Shown: positions 10,349 through 18,920 of the stretch, in pieces | Layout of the letters: each line of letters opens with the position of its first letter | How positions within the stretch are numbered: the stretch's first letter is position 1 | NCBI GenBank assembly: GCA_016789885.1 | Contig: JAEUPZ010000018.1 | Span: forward strand, 62,001-126,000 | Reading direction: 5' to 3' | Length of the DNA stretch: 64,000 nt | Source: Chromatiales bacterium | GTDB lineage: Bacteria; Pseudomonadota; Gammaproteobacteria; Steroidobacterales; GCA-2729495 | Translations under genes and position numbers: made by a program | The notes under the pieces: generated by a model | What the model was told of the DNA's origin: nothing | The model's input: the letters and a program-made list of their open reading frames with translations, nothing else | The model's database searches: none

Positions 10349-12312
10349 TCGACGCGCCCACCCTGACCGCGGCCTTCGCGGCCGTCCGCGACGCCGACCG
10401 CACCATCACCTACGTGGCGGCCGAGGACCAGCGCCGCAGCGTCCGCTTCGCCGACGCCTGGCAGGCGGCCATCGGCGTGCTGTTCCACTTCCAGCAGGCG
10501 GGCTTCGCCCCCGGCGACGAGGTCATCCTCTTCACGGGCAACAACGAGCAGTTCGTCGACGGCTTCTGGGCCTGCCTGCTCGGCGGCATGGTCCCGGTGC
10601 CCGTGGCCGTCGGCATCAGCGACGACCACCGCCACAAGCTGCTGCGCATCTTCGCGACGCTCCGGCGGCCCCGCGTCTACACGGACCAGGGGCAGCTCGC
10701 GCGCCTCGACGACTTCGCACGCGTCGCGGGAGCCACCGAGGCAGTGGCCGCCCTGCGGGCCCGGGCGCTGGTGGTCGAGGGCATCACCGACGTCAGCCGG
10801 CCAGGCACCGTGCGCGAGGCAGTCCCCGACGACGTCGCCTTCATCCAGTTCTCGTCGGGCTCGACCAGCGACCCCAAGGGCGTGGTGCTTACCCACCGCA
10901 ACGTCATGACGAACATCCGCGCCATCGTCACGGCCGCCGCCTTCACTGACCGGGACGTTGCCCTGAGCTGGATGCCGCTGACCCACGACATGGGGCTGAT
11001 CGGCTTCCACCTGACCATGCTCGCTGCCCGCATCAGCCACACGCTGATGGACACGCGGCTCTTCAGCCGGCGGCCGCTGGCGTGGCTCAAGGAGGCGTCG
11101 CGCAGCCAGGCGACGCTGCTGAGCTCGCCCAACTTCGGCTACAAGCACTTCCTGAAGGTCTACGAGAGCAAGGGCGCCGACGGCCTCGACCTCGCGGCCG
11201 TGCGGCTGATCTTCAACGGCGCCGAGCCCATCTCGGTGCCGCTGTGCCGGCGCTTCCTCGCGGCCATGGCGCCCCACGGCCTCGATCCCGGCGTCATGTA
11301 CCCCGTCTACGGGCTCGCCGAGGCCAGCCTCGCGGTGACGTTCCCGCTGCCGGGCAGCGGGGTCCGCGAGGTCACGGTCGACCGGCGCTCGCTCACCGTC
11401 GGCGCGGCAGCCGCGGAGGCCCCGGCCGGCAGCCCCGAGGCCCTCGAGCTCATGCGCCTCGGCGCCCCGATCCCGGACGTGGAACTGCGCCTCTGCGACG
11501 ACGGCGACCAGCCGCTGCCCGCCGGCCGGGTCGGCCACGTGCAGATCCGGGGCGGCAACGTGACGGGCGGCTACTACGGCAGCGACACGCCGCAGCCCTT
11601 CACCGGCGACGGCTGGCTGCGCACCGGCGACCTCGGCTTCATCGCCGGGAACGACCTGGTCATCACCGGCCGCTTCAAGGAGATCATCTTCGTCAGCGGC
11701 GCCAACTACTACCCGCAGGACCTCGAGGAGATCCTCGAGCGCGAGGCCGGCATCGAGCTCGGCAAGGCCGTCGTCACCGCCTCGCGCGCCGCCACGGGCG
11801 ACGCCGACGAGATCGTCGTGTTCGTCCTGCACCGGGACGAGGTCGCGGCGCTGGTGCCGGTGGCCGAGCGGGTGCGCCGGGCGCTGGGCGAGGCCGCCTC
11901 GCTGGAGGTCGCCCACGTGCTCCCGGTACGCAGCATCCCGAAGACCACCAGCGGCAAGGTGCAGCGCGGCCGGCTGGCCGCCGAGTACGAGGCCGGGGCC
12001 TTTGCCGCCGACATCGCGGCCCTCGCTGCCCTCCGGGGCGCCGCCGCGACCGATGCCTCGCCCGCCTCGGCCGTCGAGTCGGCGCTCCGGCAGATCTGCG
12101 CCGGCGTCATCACCGACCGCCATGTCGGCATCGACGACAACCTCTTCGACCTCGGCGTGAGCTCGCTGGCGCTGGCCCAGATCTACGAGCGCATCGACGA
12201 GTCGTGGCCGGGCGTGCTCGACATCGAGGACCTGTTCCAGCTGCCGACGATCCGCGACATCGCCGCGCGGCTCACGCAAGCCGCGCCAGCAGGAACGCCC
12301 CCACCATCGTGA
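10345..12312 (+). CDS. Fatty-acyl-AMP ligase with C-terminal acyl-carrier domain
   Basis: This 655-residue protein starts with an AMP-binding domain (about 1-560). The P-loop-like IQFSSGSTSDPKGVVLTH, the NGAEPI motif typical of fatty-acyl-AMP ligases, VYGLAEASLAVTF, GDLGF and the late PKTTSGKVQR lysine are all present. Residues about 575-645 form a carrier domain with DNLFDLGVSSLALAQ, in which Ser607 should carry phosphopantetheine. Such proteins activate a fatty acid as acyl-AMP and load it on a carrier. No PKS or NRPS module follows, so the tethered acyl chain may be presented to the upstream P450. The ATGA overlap with the P450 supports a joint function. The 3' end overlaps the convergent DUF456 gene by 41 bp. 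Confidence 0.9.
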   Translation: MIDAPTLTAAFAAVRDADRTITYVAAEDQRRSVRFADAWQAAIGVLFHFQQAGFAPGDEVILFTGNNEQFVDGFWACLLGGMVPVPVAVGISDDHRHKLLRIFATLRRPRVYTDQGQLARLDDFARVAGATEAVAALRARALVVEGITDVSRPGTVREAVPDDVAFIQFSSGSTSDPKGVVLTHRNVMTNIRAIVTAAAFTDRDVALSWMPLTHDMGLIGFHLTMLAARISHTLMDTRLFSRRPLAWLKEASRSQATLLSSPNFGYKHFLKVYESKGADGLDLAAVRLIFNGAEPISVPLCRRFLAAMAPHGLDPGVMYPVYGLAEASLAVTFPLPGSGVREVTVDRRSLTVGAAAAEAPAGSPEALELMRLGAPIPDVELRLCDDGDQPLPAGRVGHVQIRGGNVTGGYYGSDTPQPFTGDGWLRTGDLGFIAGNDLVITGRFKEIIFVSGANYYPQDLEEILEREAGIELGKAVVTASRAATGDADEIVVFVLHRDEVAALVPVAERVRRALGEAASLEVAHVLPVRSIPKTTSGKVQRGRLAAEYEAGAFAADIAALAALRGAAATDASPASAVESALRQICAGVITDRHVGIDDNLFDLGVSSLALAQIYERIDESWPGVLDIEDLFQLPTIRDIAARLTQAAPAGTPPPS

Positions 12313-12760
12313 AGCCCAGGGCGAGCTTCAGGGCCGCGCCGAAGACGAGGCCGAGCGTCGCCCCGAGGCCTGCCCGCCCCGCCTGGCCGAGGCCGCGGCG
12401 GGCCAGCAGCTCGCCCGCCACGGCGCCGACGAAAGGTCCCGCCACGATCCCGGCAGGCCCCAGGAAGACCCCGATGAGCAGGCCCAGCGCGGCGCCCGCG
12501 GCGGCCCGCCCCGAGGCCCCGTAGCGCCGCACGCCCCAGGCCGCGGCCAGCCAGTCCACCGCGTAACTGGCCAGGGCCAGCACCGCGAGGAACGCGAGCC
12601 ACCAGGGCCCGACGTGGGCGAAATCCTCGGCCCAGGCGGCCAGGGCGAGCCCTGCGAACAGCAGCGGCGCACCGGGCAGGGCCGGCAGGACCAGGCCCGC
12701 GAGGCCGGCGACGACCAGCGCCCCGGCGAGGATCCACAGCAGGAAGTCTGCGTAAGGCAT
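12272..12760 (-). CDS. DUF456 family membrane protein
   Basis: Starting from the ATG at 12760, this 162-residue protein is almost entirely hydrophobic, with about four to five membrane segments and glycine/alanine repeats. It has the family pattern GLVLPALPGAPLLFAGL near residues 18-34 and GLLIGVFLGPAGIVAGPFVG in the middle. DUF456 proteins are small inner-membrane proteins without an established function. The stop lies inside the 3' end of the acyl-AMP ligase. The gene diverges from parA by only 24 bp. Confidence 0.75.
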   Translation of the reverse strand: MPYADFLLWILAGALVVAGLAGLVLPALPGAPLLFAGLALAAWAEDFAHVGPWWLAFLAVLALASYAVDWLAAAWGVRRYGASGRAAAGAALGLLIGVFLGPAGIVAGPFVGAVAGELLARRGLGQAGRAGLGATLGLVFGAALKLALGFTMVGAFLLARLA

Positions 12761-12772
12761 GGCGGCAGCGGT

Positions 12773-12778
12773 TACTAT
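12773..12778 (+). promoter_or_regulatory. Candidate -10 for parA, implying a near-leaderless transcript
   Basis: TACTAT ends 6 bp before the parA ATG at 12785. If used, transcription would start at or next to the start codon, and no Shine-Dalgarno sequence lies between. No clear -35 is visible. Confidence 0.25.
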
Positions 12779-12784
12779 CGGCCC

Positions 12785-13585
12785 ATGACGTTGAACGTCC
12801 CCGGCCACCGGGACCTCAAGAAGATACTCGTCCTGAACCCGAAGGGTGGGTCAGGCAAGACGACGCTGGCCATCAACCTGGCCGGATATCTCGCGGCCAC
12901 GGGCCGCGCACCGGCGCTGATGGACTTCGATCCGCAGGCCTCGAGCACCCGCTGGCTGGCCCGCCGGCCGAAGGGCGCGGCGCCGATCTACGGCATCGCC
13001 GCCTGGGAACGCCCCACCGGCGTGACCCGCAGCTTCCACCTGCGGGTGCCCCCGGACATCCGGCACCTGGTGGTCGACACGCCGGCGGCCATGCTGACCC
13101 CGCAGATCCGCGATTTCACCCCCGGCGCCCACGCGATCCTCGTGCCGGTGCTGCCCTCGGCCATCGACATCCACGCGGCCTCGCGGCTCATCGCCGACCT
13201 GCTGCTGGTGGCCAAGGTCAGCCGGCGCATGGGCCGGCTCGGCGTCATCGCGAACCGCGTGCGCGAAAACACGCTGGGCTTCCGCAAGCTGATGGCCTTC
13301 CTCGAGCGCCTGCAGATCCCGATCATCGGGGCCCTGCGCGACAGCCAGAACTACGTCCACGTCGCCGAAGAGGGCCTTGGCATCCACGAGCTGCCCCCGG
13401 CCCGCGTCAAGAAGGACCTGGCCGGCTGGCTGCCGCTGACGAGCTGGCTCGAGCTGCGCCTGAACACGCCGCTGACCGAGCGGGACACGCTGCGCCCCGA
13501 CACGAGCCTGCCGGGAGAGGACCTGGCCGACGTGGTCGACCTGCGGGAGCGGCTGCGGCAGCGCGAAGGCGCTCCCGGGACCTGA
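12785..13585 (+). CDS. Orphan ParA-family ATPase
   Basis: This 266-residue P-loop ATPase has the deviant Walker A motif NPKGGSGKTTLAINLAGYLA at residues about 18-37, with the two lysines typical of ParA/MinD, then MDFDPQASSTRW and VVDTPAAM for the A' and B regions. The C-terminal quarter is not conserved with MinD and lacks an obvious membrane-targeting helix. No parB, centromere-like repeats or replication genes are nearby, so this is not a plasmid partition cassette. It may position a single cargo or regulate a process in the cell. I chose the ATG at 12785 because the P-loop then sits at the normal distance from the N terminus. Confidence 0.85.
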   Translation: MTLNVPGHRDLKKILVLNPKGGSGKTTLAINLAGYLAATGRAPALMDFDPQASSTRWLARRPKGAAPIYGIAAWERPTGVTRSFHLRVPPDIRHLVVDTPAAMLTPQIRDFTPGAHAILVPVLPSAIDIHAASRLIADLLLVAKVSRRMGRLGVIANRVRENTLGFRKLMAFLERLQIPIIGALRDSQNYVHVAEEGLGIHELPPARVKKDLAGWLPLTSWLELRLNTPLTERDTLRPDTSLPGEDLADVVDLRERLRQREGAPGT

Positions 13586-13605
13586 GCCCCGGGGCCTGCC
13601 GCCGG

Positions 13606-14049
13606 TCAGTGGCGGGCGAAGACGGTGGTCGTGCCGTCGGCGGCAAGGGCCAGGGTCGCGTAGGGCTCGCTGACCGGGCCTTCCATGCCGGGCGAGCCGG
13701 CGGGCATGCCGGGCACCACGAGCCCGGCCACGGGCGGACGCTCGCGCAGCAGCCGCTTCACGTCCCCGGCCGGCACGTGGCCCTCGACGACGTAGCCGCC
13801 CACGACCCCCGTGTGGCAGGACTCGAGGCTACGCGGCACGCCGTGCTTCGCCTTGATGGCCGACAGGTCGTCCTGCATCGTGACCTCGACGCGGAACCCG
13901 TTCGTCTCCATGTGCCTGACCCAGGCGCCACAGCAGCCGCAGGTCGGCGTCCGCCAGACCTGCAGCACCGGCGCGGCGTCGGCGGCCCGGGCAAGCGGCA
14001 GGCCTGCAGCCCCGAGGACGATGCCCGCCAGTACGGTGCGACGCTTCAC
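13606..14049 (-). CDS. DUF411 exported protein (putative metal-binding)
   Basis: This 147-residue protein has an N-terminal signal peptide (MKRRTVLAGIVLGAAGLPLARA, written here as KRRT followed by a hydrophobic core and an AxA site). It then has the DUF411 hallmark TPTCGCCGAWVRHM and, further on, ESCHTGVVGGYVVEGHVPAG. The CGCC cluster, the late Cys/His pair and Met-rich PGMPAGSPGM suggest copper or another soft metal, consistent with annotations of this family. The ATG overlaps the stop of dedA by 4 bp (ATGA), so it is the last gene of the five-gene unit starting at 18920. Confidence 0.8.
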   Translation of the reverse strand: MKRRTVLAGIVLGAAGLPLARAADAAPVLQVWRTPTCGCCGAWVRHMETNGFRVEVTMQDDLSAIKAKHGVPRSLESCHTGVVGGYVVEGHVPAGDVKRLLRERPPVAGLVVPGMPAGSPGMEGPVSEPYATLALAADGTTTVFARH

Positions 14050-14696
14050 TTCGAACCCTCCCCGGCCGCGAACCGCAGCCGCAGCACGCCGATGACCGCC
14101 GGCAGCAGCGAGATCACGATGACGCCGATGACGACGATGTAGAAGTTCTCGCGGACGATGGGCACGTTGCCGAAGTAGTAGCCGGCCGGCACCAGCGTCA
14201 GCACCCAGAGCGCACTGCCGACCACGCTGAAGGCCAGGTAGCGGCGCCAGTCCATCTGGCCGACGCCGGCCGCGAAGGGCGCGATGGTCCTGACGATGGG
14301 CAGGAAGCGGGCGATCACCACGGTCTTGCCGCCCCAGCGCTGGAAGTACTCGTAGGTACGGTCGAGGTGGTCGCGCCGGACGATGCCCGGGTAGCGCCGC
14401 AGCAGCATCTCGCCCGAGGTCTTGCCGATGACGTAGTTCACCATGTTGCCGAGGATCGCCGCGGCCATCAGCAGCGCGCAGAGCGACGGCATGTCGAGAC
14501 CGCCACCCGCGGCGACGGCGCCCGCCGCGAACAGCAGCGAGTCACCGGGCAGGAACGGCATCACCACGAGGCCGGTCTCGGCGAACACGATCAGGAACAC
14601 GATCGCGTACACCCAGAGGCCGTAGTTCGCGACGAGCTCGGTGAGGTGGTCGTTGAGGTTCAGGATGAAGTCGAGCAGCAGGGCGAGGAACTCCAC
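14046..14696 (-). CDS. DedA family membrane protein
   Basis: I chose the GTG at 14696 because GGAGG lies about 10 bp upstream within the end of the preceding gene. This gives 216 residues starting VEFLALLLDF. Signatures are FAETGLVVMPFLPGDSLLFAAGA (central part PFLPGDSLL), ARFLPIVRTIAPFAAGVG and about five to six membrane segments. DedA proteins are inner-membrane transporters of the VTT superfamily linked to undecaprenyl-phosphate or phospholipid recycling and membrane-potential maintenance. It lies 4 bp after the FabD-like stop and overlaps the DUF411 start, so co-expression is very likely. Confidence 0.88.
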   Translation of the reverse strand: MEFLALLLDFILNLNDHLTELVANYGLWVYAIVFLIVFAETGLVVMPFLPGDSLLFAAGAVAAGGGLDMPSLCALLMAAAILGNMVNYVIGKTSGEMLLRRYPGIVRRDHLDRTYEYFQRWGGKTVVIARFLPIVRTIAPFAAGVGQMDWRRYLAFSVVGSALWVLTLVPAGYYFGNVPIVRENFYIVVIGVIVISLLPAVIGVLRLRFAAGEGSK

Positions 14697-14700
14697 GCGC

Positions 14701-15681
14701 TCAGCCTCCGCCGCAGGCCGCGGCGGCCGCACGCAGCGAGGCGACGTTGATGGCGGCCACGTGGCTGGCCTCGACACCCGCTGCCTTCACCGTCTTGCGG
14801 ATGATGCCCTCGAGGTTGGGGCGCTTCTCGGCGGGGCCCTCCCCGGTGCCGATGCCGCCGCCGAACTCGACGAAGGTCGTGAGCCCGCGGCTGACCGCCG
14901 TGTTGAGGCAGCCGACCCAGTTCACGGGCTTGAAGAGCTGGAAGAAGAGCCGCGTGCGGATCGCATCGGGATTCTCGTCGTGCAGGTCCGCCGTGTAGTT
15001 CGACAGGACACCGAAGGCCGGTTTCGAAAAGCGGGCCCGCGCCAGGTCGTCGCGGAACAGGCGCGCGGCGGTGACCATGAAGTACGTGTGGAAGGCCCCC
15101 TCGGTGGCGAGGCGGATCGCCCGCTTGCGCGGGAAGTTCGCCGCCACGTCGGCGGCGAGCGCCTCGAGGTCGGCCTCGCGGCCGCCGACGACGGTCTGGT
15201 CGGGCAGGTTGATGCTGGCCACCTCGCAATAATGCCGGTCGGCCAGGGGTCGGGCCGTGACGGCGTCGAGGGTCAGGGCGACCATGCCGCCCTCGCCATG
15301 CTCGCCCATCAGTTCGCCGCGCCGGCGCACGAGCCGCAGGCCGTCGGCCAGCCCCAGCACCCCGGCGGCCACCAGCGCGGTGTACTCGCCGAGGCTGTGG
15401 CCGGCGGCGAGCGCCGGCGTGACCTGGCCGCCGGTCAGTTCGCGGAAGACCTCGAGGCAGGCGATGCCGTGGGCCAGCAGCGCCGGCTGCGTGTTTCGGG
15501 TCAGCCCGATGGCGTCGTCCGGGTCCTCGAAGGACAGCTGCTTCAGGTCGAAGCCGAGCACCTCGGACGCTTCGTCATAGACCCGCCGCGCGGCCGCGAA
15601 CTCCGCGTAGAGGTCGCTGCCCATGCCGCGGTACTGCGACCCCTGTCCGGGGAAGACGAACATCACGGGGGCAGCGGTCAT
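14701..15681 (-). CDS. FabD-like acyl transferase (malonyl-CoA:ACP transacylase family)
   Basis: This 326-residue acyltransferase has FVFPGQGSQYRGMG at the N terminus, the nucleophile elbow GHSLGEY with Ser96, and a catalytic His198 in GAFHTYFM. The first two thirds match FabD or PKS acyltransferase domains. The last 100 residues (FGGGIGTGEGPAEKRPNLEG) are less familiar. It is not next to fabH, fabG or acpP, so it is probably an additional, specialised transferase rather than the housekeeping FabD. It lies between an aminotransferase and dedA in one transcription unit. Selectivity for malonyl versus other acyl groups cannot be read from this sequence with confidence. Confidence 0.8.
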   Translation of the reverse strand: MTAAPVMFVFPGQGSQYRGMGSDLYAEFAAARRVYDEASEVLGFDLKQLSFEDPDDAIGLTRNTQPALLAHGIACLEVFRELTGGQVTPALAAGHSLGEYTALVAAGVLGLADGLRLVRRRGELMGEHGEGGMVALTLDAVTARPLADRHYCEVASINLPDQTVVGGREADLEALAADVAANFPRKRAIRLATEGAFHTYFMVTAARLFRDDLARARFSKPAFGVLSNYTADLHDENPDAIRTRLFFQLFKPVNWVGCLNTAVSRGLTTFVEFGGGIGTGEGPAEKRPNLEGIIRKTVKAAGVEASHVAAINVASLRAAAAACGGG

Positions 15682-15747
15682 GGGCGGGATTCCGGTGGTG
15701 ACAGGGGGCGCGAGAGGATACCAGAGCAGCCTGCCGCGGCCGGCAGC

Positions 15748-16998
15748 TCAGGCGTGGGCCGCGCGCACCTCTTCGGCGAGGATCGCGAGTCCCCGCTGCA
15801 CCGAAGCAGGGTCACTGGCATAGCTGATCCGCAGGCACTGCTCCCGGTGGGGCCATGGGTCGTCCCCGAGGCCCGGGAAGAAGTGGTGGCCCGACAGCAC
15901 CAGCACGCCGCGGGCCTTGAGCCGGCGGTAGAGCTCCCGCGACGGGATGGTCAGCTGCGGCAGCCACAGCCACAGGAAGAACGCGCCCTCCGGGACGTGC
16001 ACGTGGTACTCGCAGCCCGCCAGGGCGGCGTCGAGCCAGCCGAGCGCCGCGACGGCGCGCTCGCGGTACCAGGGCCCGACGACCTCCCGGGCGAGGCGGG
16101 TCAGCTCCCCCGTCTCGGCGGGTTCGCGCATCAGCACCGGCCCCACCGAACCCGCGGCGAGGCTCGTCACGGCCGTGACGGCGCCGAGGGCGCGCACGAT
16201 CTCCGGTCGCGCGACGACGATGCCGGTGCGCACCCCCGGCAGCCCGAGCTTCGACAGGCTCAGTAGCAGCACCGTGTCCTCGTCCCAGGCCGGCGTCGCC
16301 GGCACCGAGACGATGCCCGGGAACGGCACGCCGTAGGCGCCGTCGATGATGAGCGGCACGCCGTGCCGGCGCGCCAGGGCGCGGAGCCGGTCGATCTCGT
16401 CGTCAGTCAGCACGTTGCCCGACGGATTGGTGGGCCGCGACACGCAGATGGCGGCGAGCCGCGTCGCGTCCTCGAGGGCCGCGAAGTCGACGCGGTACTT
16501 GAAGCGCCGTCCCGGCAGGTGCTCGATGCGCGGCCGGCGCGCGACGAACAGCTCGCCGTCGATGCCGACGTCGGCGTAGCCCACGTATTCCGGCACCAGC
16601 GGCAGCAGGATGCGCCGCTCGCCATCGGGGTACTGCCCCGCCAGCAGGTTGAAGAGCAGGAAGAAGCCGTGCTGGCTGCCGGCCGTCAGCGCCACGTTGC
16701 CGGCGTCGACGGCGAAGCCGTACTCGCGGCGCAGGAGGCCGGCGATGGCGCGACGGAAGCCGACCTCGCCGGCGGGATCGGCGTAGTCACCCACCATGCG
16801 GCGGAACTCCCGGTCGTCGGCCAGCACCGCGGCGAAGCGGGCCCGGAAGAAGTCCGCCATGCCGGGCACCTGGGCCGGGTTGCCGCCGCCGAGCATGGCC
16901 ACCGGCGGCTCACCGGCCAGCGCGGCGCCCAGGTCCTCCATGAGCTCGCGCGCGCCGGTGGGCCGGGTGAAGCGCTCCCCGAAGCGGGACCAGTGCAT
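15748..16998 (-). CDS. avtA: Valine-pyruvate aminotransferase (AvtA-like)
   Basis: This 416-residue fold-type I PLP enzyme starts MHWSRFGERFTRPTG, close to the start of AvtA. It contains LGGGNPAQVP near the N terminus, the SRPTNPSGNVLTD segment, the active-site lysine in LLSLSKLGLPGVRTG, and a C-terminal PEGAFFLWLWLP. Length and motif spacing fit AvtA, which exchanges valine with pyruvate to form 2-ketoisovalerate and alanine. The start lies 8 bp downstream of the ThDP enzyme stop. The pair suggests joint metabolism of a branched or aromatic 2-keto acid, although the upstream enzyme appears to be exported. Confidence 0.85.
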   Translation of the reverse strand: MHWSRFGERFTRPTGARELMEDLGAALAGEPPVAMLGGGNPAQVPGMADFFRARFAAVLADDREFRRMVGDYADPAGEVGFRRAIAGLLRREYGFAVDAGNVALTAGSQHGFFLLFNLLAGQYPDGERRILLPLVPEYVGYADVGIDGELFVARRPRIEHLPGRRFKYRVDFAALEDATRLAAICVSRPTNPSGNVLTDDEIDRLRALARRHGVPLIIDGAYGVPFPGIVSVPATPAWDEDTVLLLSLSKLGLPGVRTGIVVARPEIVRALGAVTAVTSLAAGSVGPVLMREPAETGELTRLAREVVGPWYRERAVAALGWLDAALAGCEYHVHVPEGAFFLWLWLPQLTIPSRELYRRLKARGVLVLSGHHFFPGLGDDPWPHREQCLRISYASDPASVQRGLAILAEEVRAAHA

Positions 16999-17006
16999 CG
17001 GCAGGC

Positions 17007-18920
17007 CTAGACGGGACGCTGGCGGCGGGCCGCGATGGAAACCTGCGGGTGCCAGGTCTGCTCCGTGGGAGCACCGCGCCGGTCGAGCTGCATGATCACG
17101 GCGTCGATCAGGAACGGCCGGCCCTCGCGCGTCACCGCCTTCGCCCGCTGCAGCACCTTGCGCAGCTCGCCCGGCGTCGTCGCGCGCGCCGCCGGCACCT
17201 CGAAGCTGCGGGCGAGTCCCGCGAAGTCGACGAGCGGGTTGCCGAGGTAGCAGGTGATGTCCTTCCAGAGCTCGCGCGTCTCCTGGCGGGCCAGCAGCGG
17301 CGAGTTGTTCTGGATGCGGTTGCGCTCGTTGTCGTAGCTGCGGTTGTTCATCACGACGATGATGACCGGGATCGAGTAGCGCGCCGCCGTCCACAGCGAC
17401 TCGACCTGGCCGAACAGCAGCGCGCCGTCGCCGACCATGCAGCAGACCTGCTGGTCGGGCAGCGCGACCTTGACGCCCATGGCGGCGCCGATGCCCCAGC
17501 CGAGCGCGAAGCCCGTCGTCTGGCCGATGAGCCGCCGCCGGCCGCGGTCGAGGTTGAGCCACTCGAAGGGCGTGCGGTAGTCGAGCTCCGGCACGATGAT
17601 GGCGTCGGGCTCGAGGGCGGCATCGAGCTCGGCCGACACCCGCTCCCAGGACATGGGGCTCGCGTTCCAGTTCGCCTTCGCGTCGTCGAGGCGCAGCGCG
17701 TCGGCCTTCGCCTGCTTCTCGCGGGCGGCAGCGAGGCGCGCGTCCGCCGTGGCCTTGAGCCGCGCCCCGGGCGCCAGTGCGCGCACCGCGTCGTTCAGCG
17801 CGACCAGCGTCTCCTTCAGGCCGGCGGCGATGGCGACGTCCGTCGGGTAGGTGTTGCCGATCTCGTCGTACTCGATGCGGGCGTGCACGAGCTTCGCCGC
17901 CTTCGGCGGCGGCGGCGCGAACACGGTCGGGTCCGGCATCGGGCCGCCGAGGTTGACGAACAGGTCGGTCTTCGCCAGGTCCCGCGGAATGCCGAGGCCG
18001 TAGAAGCCGGCGAACAGCGGGTGGCGGAACGGGAAGTCGCTGAAGACGCTGTAGCCCTGGGCCACCTGGGCCCCCGTGAGCTCGGCGAGGGCGACGAGGT
18101 CGTCGGTGGCCCCGGCCCGGGTGACCTCGGCGCCGGCGCACAGCATCGGCGACTTGGCCTCCACCAGCCACCGCGCCGCCTGCTCGATGAGCGCGGGCTG
18201 CGGCCGCATCTCGACGGGCACGTCGAAGCGCTGCTGCGGGTAAATGACCTGCTTGACGTCGCGGGCGCCGAGCAGGTCGAGGGAGATGCGCACGTGCACC
18301 GGCGCCCGGGGCGGCGTGGCCGCGAGCTTCAGCCCCCGGCGCATCATCTCGGCGATCTGCCGGTCGTTGCGGATCTCCCAGCGCCACTTCGTGAAGGTGG
18401 CCACCGACTCGAGCCAGTTGTCCATCTGCTGGAAGCCGTTGCGCCCCTCGTAGCGGGTGCTCGTGCTGTCCGCGAGCAGCAGGATGCCGGAGCGGTCCTT
18501 CCAGGCGTTGTAGAGGTTGTTCAGCGTGCTCGGCACAGCCACGCCCGGCACCAGCAGCACCGACGGGCGGCCCGTGGCGAGCTCGTAGCCGTGGGCCATG
18601 CTGGTGGCCTGGGATTCGGCCAGCGCCAGGATCAGCTCCGGGTCGGGGCGCGTGGCCAGCGCGTCGAAGATCGCCGACATGCCCGTGGCCGTCGTGCCGA
18701 ACAGGTAGCGGATGCCGGCGGCCCGCAGCGTCTCGACGAGCAGCTCGGCGCCGGTGCCCGTGAACGGGACGCCCGCATCCGGCGGCGGCTCGGCGGCGCT
18801 GGCCAGGCTGCCGACCAGCGCATCGGCGGCGGCGGCACTCAGGCCCACGGCCGCGAGCGCCCGGCCCAGGTCACGCCGCGAGATCTCGGCGTCGAGGAAA
18901 CGGCGGAAGAGATCCTGCAC
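17007..18920 (-). CDS. Thiamine-diphosphate enzyme with a Tat-like signal (acetolactate synthase/decarboxylase fold)
   Basis: With the GTG at 18920 this is a 637-residue ThDP enzyme. Residues 1-42 look like a twin-arginine signal: SRRDLG at 14-19, then a hydrophobic Ala/Leu stretch and an acidic mature start. The PYR domain has the cofactor-activating glutamate in LALAESQATSMAHGY (Glu102). The PP domain has GDGALLFGQ at 497 onwards and MNNRSYDNE, matching the GDG-x(n)-NN cofactor motif. The fold matches acetolactate synthase, benzoylformate decarboxylase and oxalyl-CoA decarboxylase relatives; I cannot assign the reaction. It heads a five-gene operon and diverges from a TonB-dependent receptor, suggesting action on an imported or periplasmic 2-keto compound. 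Confidence 0.8.
   Translation of the reverse strand: MQDLFRRFLDAEISRRDLGRALAAVGLSAAAADALVGSLASAAEPPPDAGVPFTGTGAELLVETLRAAGIRYLFGTTATGMSAIFDALATRPDPELILALAESQATSMAHGYELATGRPSVLLVPGVAVPSTLNNLYNAWKDRSGILLLADSTSTRYEGRNGFQQMDNWLESVATFTKWRWEIRNDRQIAEMMRRGLKLAATPPRAPVHVRISLDLLGARDVKQVIYPQQRFDVPVEMRPQPALIEQAARWLVEAKSPMLCAGAEVTRAGATDDLVALAELTGAQVAQGYSVFSDFPFRHPLFAGFYGLGIPRDLAKTDLFVNLGGPMPDPTVFAPPPPKAAKLVHARIEYDEIGNTYPTDVAIAAGLKETLVALNDAVRALAPGARLKATADARLAAAREKQAKADALRLDDAKANWNASPMSWERVSAELDAALEPDAIIVPELDYRTPFEWLNLDRGRRRLIGQTTGFALGWGIGAAMGVKVALPDQQVCCMVGDGALLFGQVESLWTAARYSIPVIIVVMNNRSYDNERNRIQNNSPLLARQETRELWKDITCYLGNPLVDFAGLARSFEVPAARATTPGELRKVLQRAKAVTREGRPFLIDAVIMQLDRRGAPTEQTWHPQVSIAARRQRPV

Noticed and set aside
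14701..15681. Calling the FabD-like gene the housekeeping fabD
   Set aside because: It lacks the usual fabH-fabD-fabG-acpP neighbourhood and has an unfamiliar C-terminal third.
16999..18387. N-terminal extension of the AvtA-like frame into the ThDP gene
   Set aside because: The extension has no domain and is antisense-like in composition; homology starts at MHWSRFGERF.
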